Positions 7,695-8,709 of a stretch of DNA of 8,709 nt are shown here, in pieces. The position numbers and the translations under genes were made by a program. This DNA is from Flavobacteriales bacterium (lineage in GTDB: Bacteria; Bacteroidota; Bacteroidia; Flavobacteriales_D; Sanyastnellaceae), in NCBI GenBank assembly GCA_015660615.1, contig DQKQ01000281.1:1-8709 (forward strand), written 5' to 3'. The notes beneath the pieces were generated by a model. It did not search any database. It was not told the DNA's origin and saw only the letters and a program-made list of their open reading frames with translations. Each line of letters opens with the position of its first letter. Positions within the stretch are counted from its first letter, which is position 1.

Positions 7695-8545
7695 GGAGTT
7701 ATATTTATTAATGTAATCATTCCGCCTGGGTAAAATCCAGAATTAGTTACCGCGATAAGATTGTGATTATGTACCGGGTATATGCCCTCTTGATTTGCAA
7801 TAAGTAATAGAGTCACACCCTCACCTTGTTTCAGAGGTATCGTGTCTTTAATCCAGCCTATTCTAGAAGTTTGGATTGTGGTAGATAGATACTCTACATG
7901 AAAGCCATGGAAATGTAGGACATGGTCCATAAAACCGCTGTTTACGATAGAAATAGTACAGGAGTCACCTAAGCTTAATGCAACGTATCCATTTGTATCG
8001 AGAGCAGTGTGTGGATATGTAAAAGAGTTTATCGAAAAATATCGTGGTATATAAGGCTCTTCATCAAGCAGTTCACCGCCAGAAGAAATTGAGTCCATCC
8101 TTTCGGGCATACAGTCGGCTAAATTCCAATGAAATTGGTTTGGCATATTTAGCCCCACTTTCAACACGCCAGATAAACCTAAATACAAGCCAGCCTGATC
8201 ACTGGAGAAATAGCGGTAAGTCCCCATTGATAAAGGAGGTACTTCGAAAGTTGTAGTGTCGTTAGGAAGAATTCCAACACCAAAACTCACAAAACCATCT
8301 ATTACAAAATTGTGGGGTTCTGTATCAGTATTTATTACTGTAAGAGGCAATGAAGAGTCTGCGAAAGTACTTAATGCAACATTTGATGTGTCAAAAACAG
8401 CTGTTTCATTAAACCTCAATACAGACATCGTGTCTTGGGACTGATACCACTCACCAGAATTTATCCAGAGGGTATCCTGTGCACATACATTCATATTTAG
8501 GCTTATAACGCAAATTATTATGCTTAAATGGATGTGATTTCTCAT
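7691..8545 (-). CDS. Multicopper oxidase half-protein with trinuclear-type HxH motifs only
   Basis: The 284-aa product starts at the ATG at 8545 with a signal peptide ending VCAQ (about residue 23); a longer TTG start at 8569 would add 8 residues ahead of it and is less likely. Domain 1 (about 24-131) is cupredoxin-like but keeps only H78, with YLGLSG where a Cys-His loop would be. Domain 2 (about 165-282) has the strand order of a multicopper oxidase domain, with HVLHFHGFH (H208, H211, H213, H216) and VHNHNLIAV followed by YPGGM (H259, H261, M276). These are two HxH pairs of a trinuclear cluster, with no Cys and hence no type 1 copper. Alone it cannot form a complete oxidase active site within one chain. 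The gene precedes and overlaps the 405-aa partner by 4 bases (ATGA). It has no T9SS sorting domain, so on its own it should stay in the periplasm. A pseudogene is unlikely because signal peptide, fold and motifs are intact. Confidence 0.82.
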   Translation of the reverse strand: MRNHIHLSIIICVISLNMNVCAQDTLWINSGEWYQSQDTMSVLRFNETAVFDTSNVALSTFADSSLPLTVINTDTEPHNFVIDGFVSFGVGILPNDTTTFEVPPLSMGTYRYFSSDQAGLYLGLSGVLKVGLNMPNQFHWNLADCMPERMDSISSGGELLDEEPYIPRYFSINSFTYPHTALDTNGYVALSLGDSCTISIVNSGFMDHVLHFHGFHVEYLSTTIQTSRIGWIKDTIPLKQGEGVTLLLIANQEGIYPVHNHNLIAVTNSGFYPGGMITLINITP

Positions 8546-8616
8546 ATTATAATTATTAATCAGTAACAAATATTAAGTCTAAATCTTAGCAATACTACCT
8601 ATGTTCATATAATTTT

Positions 8617-8646
8617 CAAAGATAACAATACAAGATGCTCATTAAA
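8617..8646 (-). promoter_or_regulatory. Candidate Bacteroidota-type promoter of the multicopper oxidase pair
   Basis: On the minus strand, TATCTTTG (8624-8617) matches the -7 consensus TAnnTTTG perfectly. TTTA (8646-8643), one base off TTTG, lies 18 bases upstream of it. Transcription would begin near 8610, giving a leader of about 65 bases to the ATG at 8545. This is the best promoter candidate in the window. Confidence 0.55.
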
Positions 8647-8673
8647 TGCTGTTTTCATAATGTTATTTAATGA
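8639..8673. repeat. Perfect 9-bp inverted repeat, possible operator
   Basis: TCATTAAAT (8639-8647) and ATTTAATGA (8665-8673) are exact reverse complements separated by 17 bases. The arm centres are 26 bases apart, about two and a half helical turns. The left arm covers the -33 element of the minus-strand promoter, which would suit binding by a dimeric regulator. The arms are AT-rich, so chance occurrence cannot be excluded. Confidence 0.4.
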
Positions 8674-8709
8674 TTATAGAGTTGAGGTTGTTAGCTGAAA
8701 TTACGCAAA

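Noticed and set aside
7685..7700. Sequencing frameshift splitting one oxidase gene
   Set aside because: The downstream frame begins with ATG and a full signal peptide, and the upstream frame ends just after the last cupredoxin strand. This fits two genuine genes with an ATGA overlap.
8546..8569. Longer TTG-initiated N-terminus of the 284-aa oxidase half
   Set aside because: The eight extra residues would sit before an already complete signal peptide that starts at the ATG at 8545.
8670..8709. ATG on the plus strand open to the window end (13 codons, MIIELRLLAEITQ), a possible start of a divergent gene
   Set aside because: It is too short to judge. Thirteen open codons are common by chance, and no convincing promoter element precedes it. 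The sequence beyond the window would settle it.

Overview
The window looks like chromosomal DNA from a member of the Bacteroidota, probably a Flavobacteriales-type marine or aquatic bacterium. Four things point there: a type IX secretion (T9SS) sorting domain on one protein, a fused system II cytochrome c synthase of about 1050 residues, AT-rich sequence with promoter-like TAnnTTTG elements, and starts without clear Shine-Dalgarno sites. I see no RNA genes, insertion sequences, CRISPR arrays or attachment sites.

Plus-strand block (1-6396). Five closely packed genes run rightward. They are the C-terminal part of a penicillin-acylase-family (S45) hydrolase cut by the window edge, a lysine 6-dehydrogenase/saccharopine-dehydrogenase-like oxidoreductase, a lipoprotein with two apparent OB-fold modules, the cytochrome c synthase CcsBA, and a small exported protein ending in a TonB C-terminal-like domain. 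The last three are separated by only 6 and 8 bases and probably form one transcription unit. The OB-fold lipoprotein may therefore act with CcsBA in extracytoplasmic cytochrome c or heme work, but that is inferred from context. The only sizeable gap in the block is 1881-2041, which holds a candidate promoter and an unconvincing 46-codon GTG frame.

Minus-strand block (6477-8545). Two genes overlapping by 4 bases (ATGA) converge on the plus-strand block. Both encode exported two-domain cupredoxin proteins. The upstream product (284 aa) carries two His-X-His motifs in its second domain, but no type 1 copper cysteine. The downstream product (405 aa) carries the other two His-X-His motifs plus a full type 1 copper ligand set in its first domain, and it ends in a T9SS sorting domain. 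Each protein holds half of a trinuclear copper site, and the other domain in each has lost its copper ligands. The simplest reading is a multicopper oxidase divided over two coupled genes that work as a heteromer. This is the most interesting part of the window.

Right edge (8546-8709). This stretch holds a good Bacteroidota-type promoter for the minus-strand pair. It also holds a perfect 9-bp inverted repeat that covers the promoter's -33 region and may be an operator.
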